This document shows, piece by piece, positions 1-13,956 of a stretch of DNA of 64,000 nt. A model generated the notes under the pieces. That model did not search any database, was not told the origin of the DNA, and saw only the letters and a program-made list of their open reading frames with translations. Source of the DNA: [Streptosporangium] indianense (GTDB lineage Bacteria; Actinomycetota; Actinomycetes; Streptomycetales; Streptomycetaceae); contig NZ_JAKEIO010000005.1 in assembly GCF_021474405.1 (NCBI RefSeq), forward strand, positions 1 through 64,000. The letters are read 5' to 3'. Numbering within the stretch: the first letter of the stretch is position 1; every line of letters starts with the position of its first letter. A program made the position numbers and the translations under genes.

Positions 1-258
1 CGGCTGTCCCCCGCCCAGCCGCTCCCCCCGGTGTACTCCGGACCGCCCGTGCCTGCCGCGGAGCAGTACCGTGCGGACGCCTCCACCGCCTCGTACACCG
101 CCCGGACACCGACGGCCCCGCCGAGCGGCCCGACGCCGTCACGGCACCGGGCTCAGCGCCCCCCGCGACCAGGCCCTCCGGCCAGGGTGGCGGTGCCCCT
201 GCTCCTCCTCGCGCTGGCCTGCTACGCCGTGGGTTTCTGGGCACTGTCCCGCATCTGA
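1..258 (+). CDS. C-terminal fragment of a membrane protein, 5' end outside window
   Basis: The reading frame is open from the first base and stops with TGA at 256-258, so this is the end of a gene that starts upstream. The visible 85 or so residues are rich in Pro, Ala and Thr. They end in one hydrophobic segment (VAVPLLLLALACYAVGFWAL) followed by only three residues. That layout fits a protein with a disordered cytoplasmic or linker part and a C-terminal membrane anchor. I cannot identify the family from this fragment. The next 145 bases before the convergent gene hold no convincing gene. Confidence 0.5.
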   Translation, partial: RLSPAQPLPPVYSGPPVPAAEQYRADASTASYTARTPTAPPSGPTPSRHRAQRPPRPGPPARVAVPLLLLALACYAVGFWALSRI

Positions 259-403
259 GCGGTGACGGGCACGACGCACGGCGAGGCCGGCAGGACGGCA
301 ACGGAAAGCCCGGCGCTGCAGCGAACCGCCGGGGCGGCCCGGCGGAGCCCCTCGGCGATACCGCGCACCGCGGCAAACCGCCCGCAGGCGCCTCGGCGCT
401 CCC

Positions 404-1780
404 CTACACGACACTCCTGCGCCGGGCCACAAGGGTCCACACGCCGAGCCCCACGAGCAAGGCGCTCCCGGTGCCGATGCCGCCCACGGCGAGCACCCTC
501 ATGGCGGTGTCGGCGCCCGCGGCCACGCCCTCCGCGGCGGCCTCCCGGTCCTGCTCCGAGACCTCGAAGACGCCTTTCGGCACGGCCTCCCCCACGTACT
601 CGGGCCCTCCCCGCGGCTCCCCGCGCACCGCCACGCGCAGCGTCATCTTGAACGGCCCGTCCCCGAAGCTGTCGGCGACGCCCCGGGCGAGGTGGGCGAC
701 GAGGTAGTAGGAGCCGGCGAAGCGCATCGCGCTCACCTGGGCGATGGCGGAGTAGCGGTTGGCGTGGTCGACCGGTGGCAGGGGAGGCAGGCTTCTGGAC
801 TTCTGGTCGCCGTCGTAGCCCACGGCCACATCGGCGACGTCACCGCGCGCGGGGTTGTAGAGGGCCAGTTCCAGCGCATCGGACGTGTAGCCGGTGCCGC
901 CGGATTCCGAGCTGCCGAGGTCCGCGGTGACGGCGATCTGCTGTCCCCAGTCGACCGGCACCTCGTAGAAGAGGGTCTGGCCGGGCCGGATGTCGGCCCG
1001 CCAGACGCCCTGGTCGACGGGTGTCGCCCCGGTGAATCCCGCGCCGCCGTCGCGGTGCTCGGGTTCGCCCTGGAGCGGCTGGGGCGTGGCGGAGTTCCAC
1101 ACCTCGGGCGCGCCGGTCGCCCCCGTCCTCGCTGTCCGCGGTTCCGTCGTGGCGAGGAGCTCCAGATCCCAGGCGTCGGGTGAGGATCCGTCGCCGTCGG
1201 GGTCGACGCGCTCGACGGACACGTAGTAGGCACCGGCCTTCCGGCACAGCGGCCGGTTGGGCGAGATCTCCCGCATCACCCACGCGGCGACGGGGTGGGG
1301 GCTGCGGGCGGTACCGAACCTCTTGGTGTCATCGGAGCAGGTGTTGCCCTCGGCGTCCTGCACGGTCACCTTGATCCCGTCGATGACGGAGACGGTGGTG
1401 TCGGGGGAGGGGACGGCGGTGACGGAGACGTACGCGTTGGACGTGGCGTCGAGGTCGAGGCGGTAGCTGACCCTGCCGCGGCCCGGCAGCGCGCTCTTGT
1501 ACGCCTCACCGGGCTCCAGGAGGGCGGCGTCCCCGGTGCTTGTGGCTCCCTCGATGCTGCGGGACCCGTCGGCGAAGGCATACGGGCTGGGCTTTCCGGA
1601 GGCCCGCCCCGCGATGGCGGAGGCCTGCCCCGCAGCCGCCGCCGCTGTCGTCGGAAGCGCTGCCGTCGTCGTCCCCAGGACCAGCGCCGCGGCGCCGACG
1701 CGGACAGCCACCGCCACGGCCGGACGGGCGCGCCACGCCCCCGCGTGCCGTATCCACGCCGTACGACACCGACCCCTCAC
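404..1780 (-). CDS. Secreted, C-terminally membrane-anchored hypothetical protein
   Basis: The protein has 458 residues from the GTG at 1780. I chose this start because AGGGG lies six bases upstream and the N-terminus then becomes a normal signal peptide. Its basic n-region is followed by an Ala/Val core and an Ala-rich cleavage region near residues 35-50. The frame also continues upstream to 1870. The exported part (about 50-410) is acidic, with Asp/Gly-rich loops, two regularly spaced Cys residues and repeated Tyr-Val-Ser-Val strands typical of beta-sandwich domains. A single hydrophobic segment near the C-terminus is followed by RRR, which anchors it with the tail inside. No enzyme motif is visible. 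I do not recognise the family. Confidence 0.75.
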   Translation of the reverse strand: MRGRCRTAWIRHAGAWRARPAVAVAVRVGAAALVLGTTTAALPTTAAAAAGQASAIAGRASGKPSPYAFADGSRSIEGATSTGDAALLEPGEAYKSALPGRGRVSYRLDLDATSNAYVSVTAVPSPDTTVSVIDGIKVTVQDAEGNTCSDDTKRFGTARSPHPVAAWVMREISPNRPLCRKAGAYYVSVERVDPDGDGSSPDAWDLELLATTEPRTARTGATGAPEVWNSATPQPLQGEPEHRDGGAGFTGATPVDQGVWRADIRPGQTLFYEVPVDWGQQIAVTADLGSSESGGTGYTSDALELALYNPARGDVADVAVGYDGDQKSRSLPPLPPVDHANRYSAIAQVSAMRFAGSYYLVAHLARGVADSFGDGPFKMTLRVAVRGEPRGGPEYVGEAVPKGVFEVSEQDREAAAEGVAAGADTAMRVLAVGGIGTGSALLVGLGVWTLVARRRSVV

Positions 1781-1875
1781 GCGCCACCCCTCACCCTCGC
1801 CGGACCCCAGAGCCGTGAAGCCGTGGCCCATCCTGCCGCGTGCACCGGGTCCGCGACCGGCCCTCGGCACACAAA

Positions 1876-1900
1876 ACCCCGACCGCGAGGCGGCCGGGGT
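1876..1900 (-). terminator. Rho-independent terminator after the DLW-39 gene
   Basis: Stem ACCCCG/CGGGGT with an inner CCG/CGG extension separated by one mismatch. On the minus strand it is followed by TTTT, 25 bases after the stop codon of the small gene at 1925-2053. Confidence 0.7.
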
Positions 1901-1924
1901 GTGCTCGGTCTGAGTTGTCGTGAC

Positions 1925-2053
1925 TCACGAACCCGTGGGCACGGAGTCAGTCGCCTCCGTCCACAGATCCTGCTCGGCGCGATCCGCCTGGATCTGGCGG
2001 TACACGAGGAGCCCGCCGATGGCGGCCAGTGCGACCAGGAGAAGCTTCTTCAC
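1925..2053 (-). CDS. DLW-39 family small membrane protein
   Basis: A 42-residue peptide read from the GTG at 2053, with GACGAGG a few bases upstream. Positively charged residues are followed by one hydrophobic helix (LLLVALAAIGGLLVY). A short cytoplasmic tail then carries Asp-Leu-Trp and an acidic Thr/Ser end. The DLW motif and size match the actinobacterial DLW-39 family, small conserved proteins of unknown function found near gyrA and tRNA-Ile in Streptomyces. The longer frame to 2206 has no ribosome binding site and its extra residues look random. Confidence 0.75.
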   Translation of the reverse strand: MKKLLLVALAAIGGLLVYRQIQADRAEQDLWTEATDSVPTGS

Positions 2054-2390
2054 CGCGCGACCTCGTCTTTCCTTGACGTAGGGGACCTCTGGCGCCCGAC
2101 TATACACACCGGCCGATACCGATCGGTGACCTGCGTCGGCCCTCAACTCCCTTCCCGGGAGCCGGGATAGAAGCGGAGTACGCCGCTCCGATCTGAGGGT
2201 GATCACACATTGACGGACGGTTACTTTGACCTCCCTTCGATGCTCTCCTCACCTTTTCATCCCTCTTGCGCCCATCCGGGTGGTGTTCATCAGAACATCG
2301 ACGCGCCACAGGCGGAGATCCACCACTTCTCGCCCCCCATACACATCATGAGGAAAGTACGCAAATCGCCCGACCCGAAAGTGAGGGGCC
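2054..2390. other. Divergent intergenic region, no gene seen
   Basis: This stretch separates the DLW-39 gene (minus) from the small exported protein gene (plus) and must hold both promoters. It is less GC-rich than its flanks. I see no ORF with a credible ribosome binding site and no RNA gene in it. Confidence 0.5.
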
Positions 2391-2753
2391 ATGGCCCGGA
2401 ACAAGGTCATGAAGCTGTGGACCACCATCGTCACCGCCTTCCTCGCGCTGTGCACGGCGCTCGGACTGGTCACCACGACCGCCGCCGCGGCCGTACCGCA
2501 GACCGAGCAGAAGAGCAACAGCAACCGCGCGAGCATCCCGCAGCAGCGGACGGCGCCACCGGTGATGTCCCCCTGGTCCTCCCCCAGGGCCTTGCCCCCC
2601 ACGATGAAACAGCGCATCCGCGCCGAAGCCCACGGCAAGACGCCCCGCTGCCGGCACCGCTCGCCCGCGGACACGGCGGCCTCTCCCAGCACCGACTGCA
2701 CGGACGAGGACCCCGACTCCGAGGCGGACCATCTCACCCCCCTCCAGCGCTGA
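2391..2753 (+). CDS. Small exported protein, DUF6344-like
   Basis: A 120-residue protein from the ATG at 2391, preceded by GTGAGGGGCC. The N-terminus (Lys-Val-Met-Lys-Leu-Trp followed by a hydrophobic stretch and an Ala-rich c-region) is a classic signal peptide cut near residue 34. The mature part is short, Ser/Pro/Gln-rich then acidic, with two Cys, and has no recognisable fold. The N-terminal pattern resembles a small exported family of streptomycetes that I associate with DUF6344, but that assignment is from memory. It is a single gene with its own terminator. Confidence 0.65.
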   Translation: MARNKVMKLWTTIVTAFLALCTALGLVTTTAAAAVPQTEQKSNSNRASIPQQRTAPPVMSPWSSPRALPPTMKQRIRAEAHGKTPRCRHRSPADTAASPSTDCTDEDPDSEADHLTPLQR

Positions 2754-2789
2754 ACCCTTAAGAACAACGTCCCGGCGAACTGCGTACAC

Positions 2790-2819
2790 AGCCCGGCAGC
2801 TCCGCGGAGCAGCCGGGCT
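2790..2819 (+). terminator. Terminator after the small exported protein gene
   Basis: Perfect inverted repeat AGCCCGGC...GCCGGGCT enclosing a second palindrome GCTCCGCGGAGC, 37 bases downstream of the stop codon. Confidence 0.7.
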
Positions 2820-2935
2820 TACGCATGTCCTGCTCCAGCGACATCGAGCCAGGGCATGCCCACCGGATGACCATGGCCATCGGCCCGGCCGTCAGCCGTA
2901 GACCTCTCCGCCTGTACAGCGGCCACGCATACCGA

Positions 2936-2967
2936 AAGACCCCCAGTCGCATTCGACTGGGGGTCTT
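2936..2967 (-). terminator. Terminator of tRNA-Ile
   Basis: A 14-bp perfect stem (AAGACCCCCAGTCG and its complement) with a CATT loop. It begins six bases past the CCA end of the tRNA on the minus strand. Confidence 0.85.
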
Positions 2968-2972
2968 CTCGC

Positions 2973-3049
2973 TGGTGGGGCTAACAGGATTTGAACCTGT
3001 GGCCTCATCCTTATCAGGGATGCGCTCTAACCAACTGAGCTATAGCCCC
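2973..3049 (-). tRNA. tRNA-Ile (anticodon GAU), CCA encoded
   Basis: The 77-nt minus-strand sequence folds into a full cloverleaf. The acceptor GGGGCTA pairs with TAGCCCC, the D arm contains AGCTCAGTTGGTTAGAGC, the anticodon loop is CTGATAA giving GAU, and the T loop is GTTCAAATC. The discriminator A is followed by CCA in the DNA, so the 3' end is genomically encoded. This is the usual tRNA-Ile beside gyrA in streptomycetes. No tRNA-Ala partner is visible in the window. Confidence 0.97.
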
Positions 3050-3174
3050 GCCGCGCTCTGCGGTGTGTGTCCCGCGCGCTGACTCCTGAAGATTAGCGCA
3101 CGACATGGGCAGTCCCAAAATCGGTTGTCAGTGCATCGCCAGACGGCTTCTTCAGGACAGCGACGAAGGTGACG

Positions 3175-3969
3175 TCACTCGTCCTCGGCGAGCGTCAGCT
3201 CCACCCCGCCCACGAAGCCCGCGGACAGGTTGTAGATGAACGCGCCGAGCGTCGCGAGGGCGGTCGCCAGGACCACGTCGATGACCGCGATGACCGACGT
3301 GAACAGCAGCACGTTGGGCAGGGACAGGAAAGCCTGCAGGTCGAAGCCGTTGGACTCGTTCGAGCCGGTGGCCTCGGAGATCGTGCCGCCGACCGTCGAG
3401 AAGACGCCCATCGCGTCCATGACCATCCACAGCACGGCGGACGCGACGATCGTGCAGATGCCCAGGGCGATGGAGAGCAGGAAGCTGACCTTCATCACCG
3501 ACCACGGATCGGCCTTTGCCACGCGCAGCCGCGCCTTGCGGACGCGGGGCGTGGTGCTCGCCCCCGTGCGCGGACGCCGTACCGCACCGGCGCCGGCCCC
3601 GGCCGCCGCCTGCTGCTGCGCCGGGTAGGCCTGCGGCGGGTGGTACGGGCCGGCCTGCTGCTGTGACGTGCGTTCGCCGGGCAGGGGCGAGGCCGTGGCC
3701 GGTTCCTGCGCGGCCGGCTGCGGCCGCGCTCCGGCGGCGGACGTCCCCGCACCGGACTTGGCCTGCTGGGTCTGCGGACCTCGGGTGTCCGTCACAGTTC
3801 CCCCCTGTGATTCGTGCGCGTCAGGCGACGGCTCGTCCTTGGTCGAGGACTTGATCGCCTTCAGGTTGGTCGTCTGCGGGTCCGCCGCACGCGCGGCGGA
3901 GCCACGGCCGCCGTCGTCCTCCGTACCCCTCGAGGTACCGGCCGGTCCGGCGCCCGTGGCTCCGCTCAC
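3175..3969 (-). CDS. DUF3566 transmembrane protein downstream of gyrA
   Basis: A 264-residue protein starting 19 bases after the gyrA stop, so probably cotranscribed with gyrBA. The first 150 or so residues are disordered and rich in Gln, Pro, Ala and Thr, including an AQQQAAAGAGAGA run. The conserved DUF3566 domain follows: Arg/Lys-rich lead-in, two hydrophobic segments and a C-terminal Leu-Ser-Ala-Gly-Phe-Val-Gly-Gly motif ending in acidic residues. In mycobacteria the gene after gyrA encodes the same family. Its function is unknown. Confidence 0.9.
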   Translation of the reverse strand: MSGATGAGPAGTSRGTEDDGGRGSAARAADPQTTNLKAIKSSTKDEPSPDAHESQGGTVTDTRGPQTQQAKSGAGTSAAGARPQPAAQEPATASPLPGERTSQQQAGPYHPPQAYPAQQQAAAGAGAGAVRRPRTGASTTPRVRKARLRVAKADPWSVMKVSFLLSIALGICTIVASAVLWMVMDAMGVFSTVGGTISEATGSNESNGFDLQAFLSLPNVLLFTSVIAVIDVVLATALATLGAFIYNLSAGFVGGVELTLAEDE

Positions 3970-3988
3970 GCTGACTCACTCCTCGTGC

Positions 3989-6583
<2,595 letters not shown>

Positions 6584-6625
6584 TGCTGGTGAAGGTCCTT
6601 CCTGGTGCGGTCAGCTGAGACCGAC

Positions 6626-9119
<2,494 letters not shown>

Positions 9120-9665
9120 TCAGCCGTAGGTGTCGCCCGGGCCGGTGCTGCCGGGAGCGCGCAGCGGGCCGTAGCGGCGGGCGGGTCCGCCGGGTCCCTG
9201 CACCTTGATCAGCGTCACCCTGCCGTGGCCCAGGTCCTCGTTCAGCCGCGCGACCAGCGTGGGCGCCAGCAGCCGGAGGTTCGTCGCCCAGGCCGTGGAG
9301 TCGCAGCGCACCGTCAGGACGCGCTCGTCCTCGTCGTACTTCTCCGGCACGCAGTGCTTGGCCACGTCCTCGCCGACGATCTGCGGCCAGCGGCCCATCA
9401 CACCGCCCACCGCGGCCGGCGCCTCCCAGCCGCGTTCGGTGATCAGCCGGTTGATCGCGGACCCGAGCGCCATGGGGTCGCGTCCGTCGGCTCGCGCCCC
9501 GGAGCGCAGACCGCCGCGGCGCGCCTGCTTCTTCTGCTGCGCCGCGTCCCCCCGCGCGCGTGCCGCCTCCTTGGCCGCGCGCAGCGCCACGCGCGCGAGG
9601 TCGACACCGGAGGGCTCCTGGGGTCCGGAGGACTTGGGGGCGTCGCCGGGTGTGTTCTGCGTCAT
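9120..9665 (-). CDS. DUF721/DciA-like protein
   Basis: A 181-residue basic protein whose start overlaps the recF stop by four bases (ATGA), so the two are translationally coupled. The N-terminal 60 residues are Ala/Arg/Lys-rich and helical. The conserved DUF721 domain follows with [23 protein letters not shown] and [22 protein letters not shown]721 proteins related to DciA act with the replicative helicase in bacteria lacking DnaC/DnaI, and this genome region has no dnaC beside dnaB. A role in loading or operating DnaB is therefore inferred, not shown here. Confidence 0.85.
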   Translation of the reverse strand: MTQNTPGDAPKSSGPQEPSGVDLARVALRAAKEAARARGDAAQQKKQARRGGLRSGARADGRDPMALGSAINRLITERGWEAPAAVGGVMGRWPQIVGEDVAKHCVPEKYDEDERVLTVRCDSTAWATNLRLLAPTLVARLNEDLGHGRVTLIKVQGPGGPARRYGPLRAPGSTGPGDTYG

Positions 9666-10783
9666 ACGCGCTCCACCGTCCCCTCGGACACGGCGAACCG
9701 CGTCCCGGACAGCACATGCGGTACGTCGTCGTCGACCGCGGCCGTCACCAGGACCTGCTCACCCGGCGCGACCAGTTCGGCCAGGCGCTCACGGCGACGG
9801 GTGTCCAGCTCGGCGAAGACGTCGTCGAGCACCAGCACCGGCTCGTTGCCCTCCGCCCTGAGCAGGTCGTACGAGGCCAGGCGCAGTGCCAGCGCATAGG
9901 ACCAGGACTCGCCGTGGGAGGCGTAGCCCTTGGCCGGGAGCTGGCCGAGCTTCAGCTGCAGGTCGTCCCGGTGCGGGCCGATCAGGGTGACACCGCGCTC
10001 GATCTCCTGCTTGCGGGCCTCCGCGAGCGCCGTCATGAGCTGCTCGAAGAGATCCTCGCGGGTGTGCGCCTCGCCCGGCGCGGACGGCTTGTACTCCAGC
10101 GCGACCGGGCCGCCGCCGGGCGCGAGCTGCTCGTAGGCCTTGTCCGCCAGCGGCTGGATCGTGGCGATCAGGTCCAGGCGCTGGGCCAGCAACTCGGCGC
10201 CCGCGCGCGCGAGATGCTGGTCCCACACGTCCAACGTGGACATGTCCATGGTGCGACCACCGTGCCGACGGGCCAGCGCCGCCGACTTCAGGAGCGTGTT
10301 GCGCTGCTTGAGGACCCGGTCGTAGTCGGAGCGGACCCCGGCCATCCGCGGGGAGCGCGCGGTGATCAGCTCGTCGAGGAAACGACGCCGCTCGCCGGGG
10401 TCGCCCTTGACCAGCGCGAGATCCTCGGGCGCGAACAGCACGCTCCGTACGATCCCCAGCACGTCACGCGGTCTGACCTGCGAGGACCTGTTGATACGCG
10501 CCCGGTTGGCGCGCCCCGGGTTCAGCTCCAGTTCGACCAGCTGCTGCCGTTCGCCCTGCCGGACCTGGGCCCGGATGATCGCGCGCTCGGCGCCCATGCG
10601 GACCAGGGGGGCGTCGGAGGAGACCCGGTGGCTGCCGAGGGTGGCGAGATAGCCGACGGCCTCGACCAGGTTGGTCTTTCCCTGCCCGTTCGGCCCGACG
10701 AAGGCCGTCACCCCGGGGTCGAGCGGAACCTCGACCCGGGGGTACGAACGGAAGTCGGCCAGCGACAGATGCGTGACGTGCAT
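9662..10783 (-). CDS. recF: DNA replication and repair ATPase RecF
   Basis: A 373-residue SMC-like ATPase that recognises gapped DNA and helps load RecA with RecO and RecR. Walker [11 protein letters not shown] sits at residues 30-39, the ABC signature region lies around [12 protein letters not shown], and Walker [12 protein letters not shown] is near residue 315. Length is normal. The ATG at 10783 gives the canonical N-terminus ([13 protein letters not shown]). recF lies just downstream of gnd and is coupled to the DUF721 gene. Confidence 0.98.
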   Translation of the reverse strand: MHVTHLSLADFRSYPRVEVPLDPGVTAFVGPNGQGKTNLVEAVGYLATLGSHRVSSDAPLVRMGAERAIIRAQVRQGERQQLVELELNPGRANRARINRSSQVRPRDVLGIVRSVLFAPEDLALVKGDPGERRRFLDELITARSPRMAGVRSDYDRVLKQRNTLLKSAALARRHGGRTMDMSTLDVWDQHLARAGAELLAQRLDLIATIQPLADKAYEQLAPGGGPVALEYKPSAPGEAHTREDLFEQLMTALAEARKQEIERGVTLIGPHRDDLQLKLGQLPAKGYASHGESWSYALALRLASYDLLRAEGNEPVLVLDDVFAELDTRRRERLAELVAPGEQVLVTAAVDDDVPHVLSGTRFAVSEGTVERV

Positions 10784-10837
10784 GGTCGTTTCGCCGACCT
10801 CCCCTGGCGTTCGTGGACTGCGGTGCAGCCCTGTGGA

Positions 10838-11713
10838 CTACTTCTTCTCGACCGCGTGGCCGCCGAACTGGTTCCGCAGCGCCGCGATCATCTTCATCTG
10901 GGGCGAGTCCTCCTGGCGGGAGGCGAACCGCGCGAACAGCGACGCGGTGATCGCCGGCAGCGGCACCGCGTTGTCGATGGCGGCCTCCACAGTCCAGCGT
11001 CCCTCGCCGGAGTCCTGTGCATAACCCCGCAGCTCGTCCAGGTGCTCGTCCTCGTCGAGCGCGTTGACCGCGAGGTCGAGCAGCCAGGAACGGATGACCG
11101 TGCCCTCCTGCCAGGAGCGGAAGACCTCCCGGACGTCGGTCACGGAGTCGACCTTCTCCAGGAGCTCCCAGCCCTCGGCATAAGCCTGCATCATCGCGTA
11201 CTCGATGCCGTTGTGGACCATCTTCGCGAAGTGGCCGGCGCCGACCTTGCCGGCGTGCACCGAGCCGAAATCGCCCTCCGGCTTGAGGGCGTCGAAGACC
11301 GGCTGCACCTTGGCGACGTTCTCCGTGTCGCCGCCGTACATCAGCGCGTAGCCGTTCTCCAGGCCCCAGACGCCGCCGGAGACACCGCAGTCGACGAACC
11401 CGATGCCCTTGGCCGCCAGCTCCTCCGCGTGCCGCTCGTCGTCGGTCCAGCGGGAGTTGCCGCCGTCCACGACGACGTCGCCGGGCTCCAGCAGCTCGGC
11501 GAGCCGGTCGATCGTGGTCTGCGTGGCCTCACCGGCCGGGACCATCACCCAGATCACGCGCGGGCCGCTGAGCTTGCCCACAAGCTCTTCCAGGCTGTGG
11601 ACATCGGCGAGGTCCGGGTTGCGGTCGTATCCGAGGACGGTGTGACCTGCGCGGCGGATCCGCTCGCGCATGTTGCCGCCCATCTTGCCGAGGCCGACGA
11701 GACCGAGCTCCAT
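10838..11713 (-). CDS. gnd: 6-phosphogluconate dehydrogenase (decarboxylating), short form
   Basis: Oxidises 6-phosphogluconate to ribulose 5-phosphate and CO2 in the pentose phosphate pathway. The 291-residue length marks the short, typically NAD-dependent class rather than the 470-residue NADP enzyme. The Rossmann motif GLVGLGKMGGNM is at the N-terminus, DGGNSRW and CGVSGGVWGLENGY form the substrate region, and Lys/His-rich helices follow. Its position between dnaN and recF is the usual Streptomyces arrangement. The ATG at 11713 begins directly with the Rossmann strand. A pair of DnaA boxes lies upstream (11859-11879). Confidence 0.96.
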   Translation of the reverse strand: MELGLVGLGKMGGNMRERIRRAGHTVLGYDRNPDLADVHSLEELVGKLSGPRVIWVMVPAGEATQTTIDRLAELLEPGDVVVDGGNSRWTDDERHAEELAAKGIGFVDCGVSGGVWGLENGYALMYGGDTENVAKVQPVFDALKPEGDFGSVHAGKVGAGHFAKMVHNGIEYAMMQAYAEGWELLEKVDSVTDVREVFRSWQEGTVIRSWLLDLAVNALDEDEHLDELRGYAQDSGEGRWTVEAAIDNAVPLPAITASLFARFASRQEDSPQMKMIAALRNQFGGHAVEKK

Positions 11714-11858
11714 CAGTTGTGTTCCTTAGGTTCTGCGACGTGGCGTGGCGGCACGTGTGTACCGCCAGGCACTTTCGTACCCGCGTCCGACCCTAAACCC
11801 GGACGCTCGCGCACATCTGTGGGCATACGCGCTCACTCGTACGCCCTCACCTGCGGCT

Positions 11859-11879
11859 TTGTCCTCAGCCTGTGGACAA
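11859..11879. promoter_or_regulatory. Inverted pair of DnaA boxes between dnaN and gnd
   Basis: TTGTCCTCA (11859-11867) and TGTGGACAA (11871-11879) face each other across three bases. The second is a perfect Streptomyces DnaA box. The same module, differing at one base, lies in front of dnaA at 16177-16197. Position upstream of the gnd-recF unit suggests a regulatory role. Confidence 0.7.
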
Positions 11880-11921
11880 CCGACGGTGATCCCCAGCCTG
11901 CCTGCGGCCCTCGGACCCGGC

Positions 11922-13052
11922 TCAGCCGCTGAGGCGCACCGGCATGATCAGGTACTTGTAGGCGTCGTCCGCCTCGGCGTCCAGCGCCGGCTTGCCGCTG
12001 AGCAGCGCGGGCTTGGTGGACGTCGTGAACGACAGCTGGGCCACCGGGGAGTCGATGGCGCTCAGGCCGTCCAGCAGGAACGTCGGGTTGAAGGCGATCG
12101 AGATGTCGTCGCCCTCGAGCTGGGCGTCGACCCTCTCCACAGCCTGTGCGTCGTCGCTGGAACCGGCCTCCAGGATGAGCACGCCCTGCTCGAAGCTGAG
12201 CCGCACCGGGGTGTTGCGCTCGGCGACCAGGGCCACGCGCTTGACGGCCTCCACGAAGGGGGCGGTCTCGATCACGGCGACGCTGTTGAACTCCGTCGGG
12301 AACAGCGTGCGGTACTTCGGGAGGTCGCCCTCCAGCAGGCGGGTCGTCGTGCGGCGGCCGGCGCCCTCGAAGCCGATCAGGCCCTCGCCGGAGCCCGAGC
12401 CGGACAGCGCCAGGGTGACCTGGTCACCGCTGGTCAGGGCCTTGGCCGTGTCCAGGAGCGTCTTGGCGGGCACCAGGGCGACCGCGGAGGCCTCCGGGTT
12501 CTCCGGCTTCCACAGGAACTCGCGGACCGCGAAGCGGTAGCGGTCGGTGGACGCCAGCGTGACGGTGTCGCCCTCGATCTCGATGCGCACACCGGTGAGG
12601 ACGGGCAGCGTGTCGTCACGGCCGGCCGCGATGGCGACCTGGGAGGCGGCGGAGGCGAAGACCTCGCCGGGGACCGTGCCCGTCGCGTTCGGCATCTGGG
12701 GCAGGGCCGGGTACTCCTCCACAGGCAGGGTGTGGAGTGTGAACCGGGACGAGCCGCAGACCACGGTCGCCCGTACACCGTCTGTGGAAATCTCCACCGG
12801 ACGGTTGGGCAGCGCGCGGCAGATGTCCGCGAGCAGGCGGCCGGAGACCAGGACCGTGCCCTCCTCCTCGACCTCGGCGTCCACGGAGACCCGCGCGGAG
12901 ACCTCGTAGTCGAAGCCGGACAGGCTCAGCTGGCCCTCCTCGGTCTTCAGCAGGAGGCCGGCGAGGACAGGCGCCGGCGGACGGGCCGGGAGGCTGCGTG
13001 CCGCCCAGGCCACTGCCTCCGCGAGTACGTCGCGTTCCACCCGGATCTTCAC
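11922..13052 (-). CDS. dnaN: DNA polymerase III sliding clamp (beta subunit)
   Basis: A 376-residue ring-forming clamp that tethers DNA polymerase III and other enzymes to DNA. The three repeated clamp domains are visible, with landmarks VSGRLLADICRALP, RDDTLPVLTGVRIE and the C-terminal YLIMPVRL that closes the interdomain pocket. I chose the GTG at 13052 because AGGAGG lies eight bases upstream and it gives the canonical KIRVERDVLAEAV start. The frame extends to 13415, but that extension covers the DnaA boxes of oriC and is not coding. It reads away from oriC. Confidence 0.98.
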   Translation of the reverse strand: MKIRVERDVLAEAVAWAARSLPARPPAPVLAGLLLKTEEGQLSLSGFDYEVSARVSVDAEVEEEGTVLVSGRLLADICRALPNRPVEISTDGVRATVVCGSSRFTLHTLPVEEYPALPQMPNATGTVPGEVFASAASQVAIAAGRDDTLPVLTGVRIEIEGDTVTLASTDRYRFAVREFLWKPENPEASAVALVPAKTLLDTAKALTSGDQVTLALSGSGSGEGLIGFEGAGRRTTTRLLEGDLPKYRTLFPTEFNSVAVIETAPFVEAVKRVALVAERNTPVRLSFEQGVLILEAGSSDDAQAVERVDAQLEGDDISIAFNPTFLLDGLSAIDSPVAQLSFTTSTKPALLSGKPALDAEADDAYKYLIMPVRLSG

Positions 13053-13956
13053 TGTTGCCGCCTCCTGCTGTTGCCGGCGCTTCTCGCTCTGCCTGGCCCT
13101 CGTCGTCTGTCTCGGTGTCGACGGTCCCTGTGAGGGGGAGGACACCGGGGACCAGTCTGACGCACGGCACTGACAGTAGGTGCCTCTCGGGGTCAAGTCG
13201 TGACGAGGGGCGGCCGGGCACCGAAGAGCGAGTTGTGCACAGGGCCCCCTTCGAAACGGATTCCCAGCTCTCTCTAGTCGGGAGTAGTAGTAGGGCCTGT
13301 GGATACCGTGGATAACCTCGTTTGCCCAGCTCAGGGTGGGAATTTTGTCCACGGGTCCTGTGGGTGGAGGCGGTGGACAACCGGGCGTATCTGTGGAGAA
13401 CAGAAAGTTCTGCACACGCCGTGCACAGGGGGAGGCGAGTTCTCCCCAACGCCATCCCCAGCTTTACCCGGCTTTCCCACAGCCCAACCCGGCACCTTTG
13501 TGTGACGCCTTTCACTCGACCCGGTGAGGAGGCGCGTCGGGTTGCCGAACAGTGGACAGGCATGTGGAGAAGCGCCCGTTTGCTGGGGACAACCGCCCCC
13601 AGCCTGTGGGCGGCCGGTGGACAACTCGGTGCACAGCCTGTGGATCATCCCGTCGTCCACAGTCTGTGGAGATCCTTCGTCCACCAATCCACAACCACCT
13701 GAGCTGGTCTGATGGTCTTTCAACAGCGGCCGCTGTGGACACAATCTGGACAACTCCCCGGTCCCCAGGATGTGGACGGCAGAAAGTCACCGAATCTGTG
13801 GAGAGAGGCCGTAACCCGGCGCCTAATCGAACAGCGGGTTGCGGTCGGATGCCCGGCGGATGCCCGGGCTGGCTCCCGGCGGCTGCTTCCCCGGGCATGA
13901 AAAAGGGCGCCCCCGGACCACAGGAGGGCGCCCTCAGCGGCGTTGTGCCGTCGGCG
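13053..13956. other. oriC: Chromosomal origin of replication (oriC)
   Basis: The dnaN-dnaA gap holds 19 sequences matching TTGTCCACA (or its complement) with 0-2 mismatches. Their starts are 13233, 13298, 13307, 13345, 13372, 13392, 13551, 13563, 13584, 13616, 13639, 13653, 13665, 13677, 13685, 13734, 13745, 13771 and 13797. They form two clusters, six boxes in 13233-13400 and thirteen in 13551-13805, with about 150 bases between. Boxes at 13233, 13345, 13653, 13677 and 13685 read on the plus strand and the rest on the minus strand. Nineteen boxes in two groups is the number described for Streptomyces oriC. No strongly AT-rich unwinding element stands out. The dnaN promoter must lie at the left edge. 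Confidence 0.95.
13904..13934 (-). terminator. Terminator of dnaA
   Basis: Stem AGGGCGCCC/GGGCGCCCT begins 22 bases after the dnaA stop and is followed on the minus strand by a TTTT run. It shields oriC from dnaA transcription. Confidence 0.85.

Noticed and set aside
13053..13563. N-terminal extensions of the dnaN frame and another long frame across oriC
   Set aside because: They consist of translated DnaA boxes. The GTG at 13052 has a clear ribosome site and yields the standard DnaN N-terminus.
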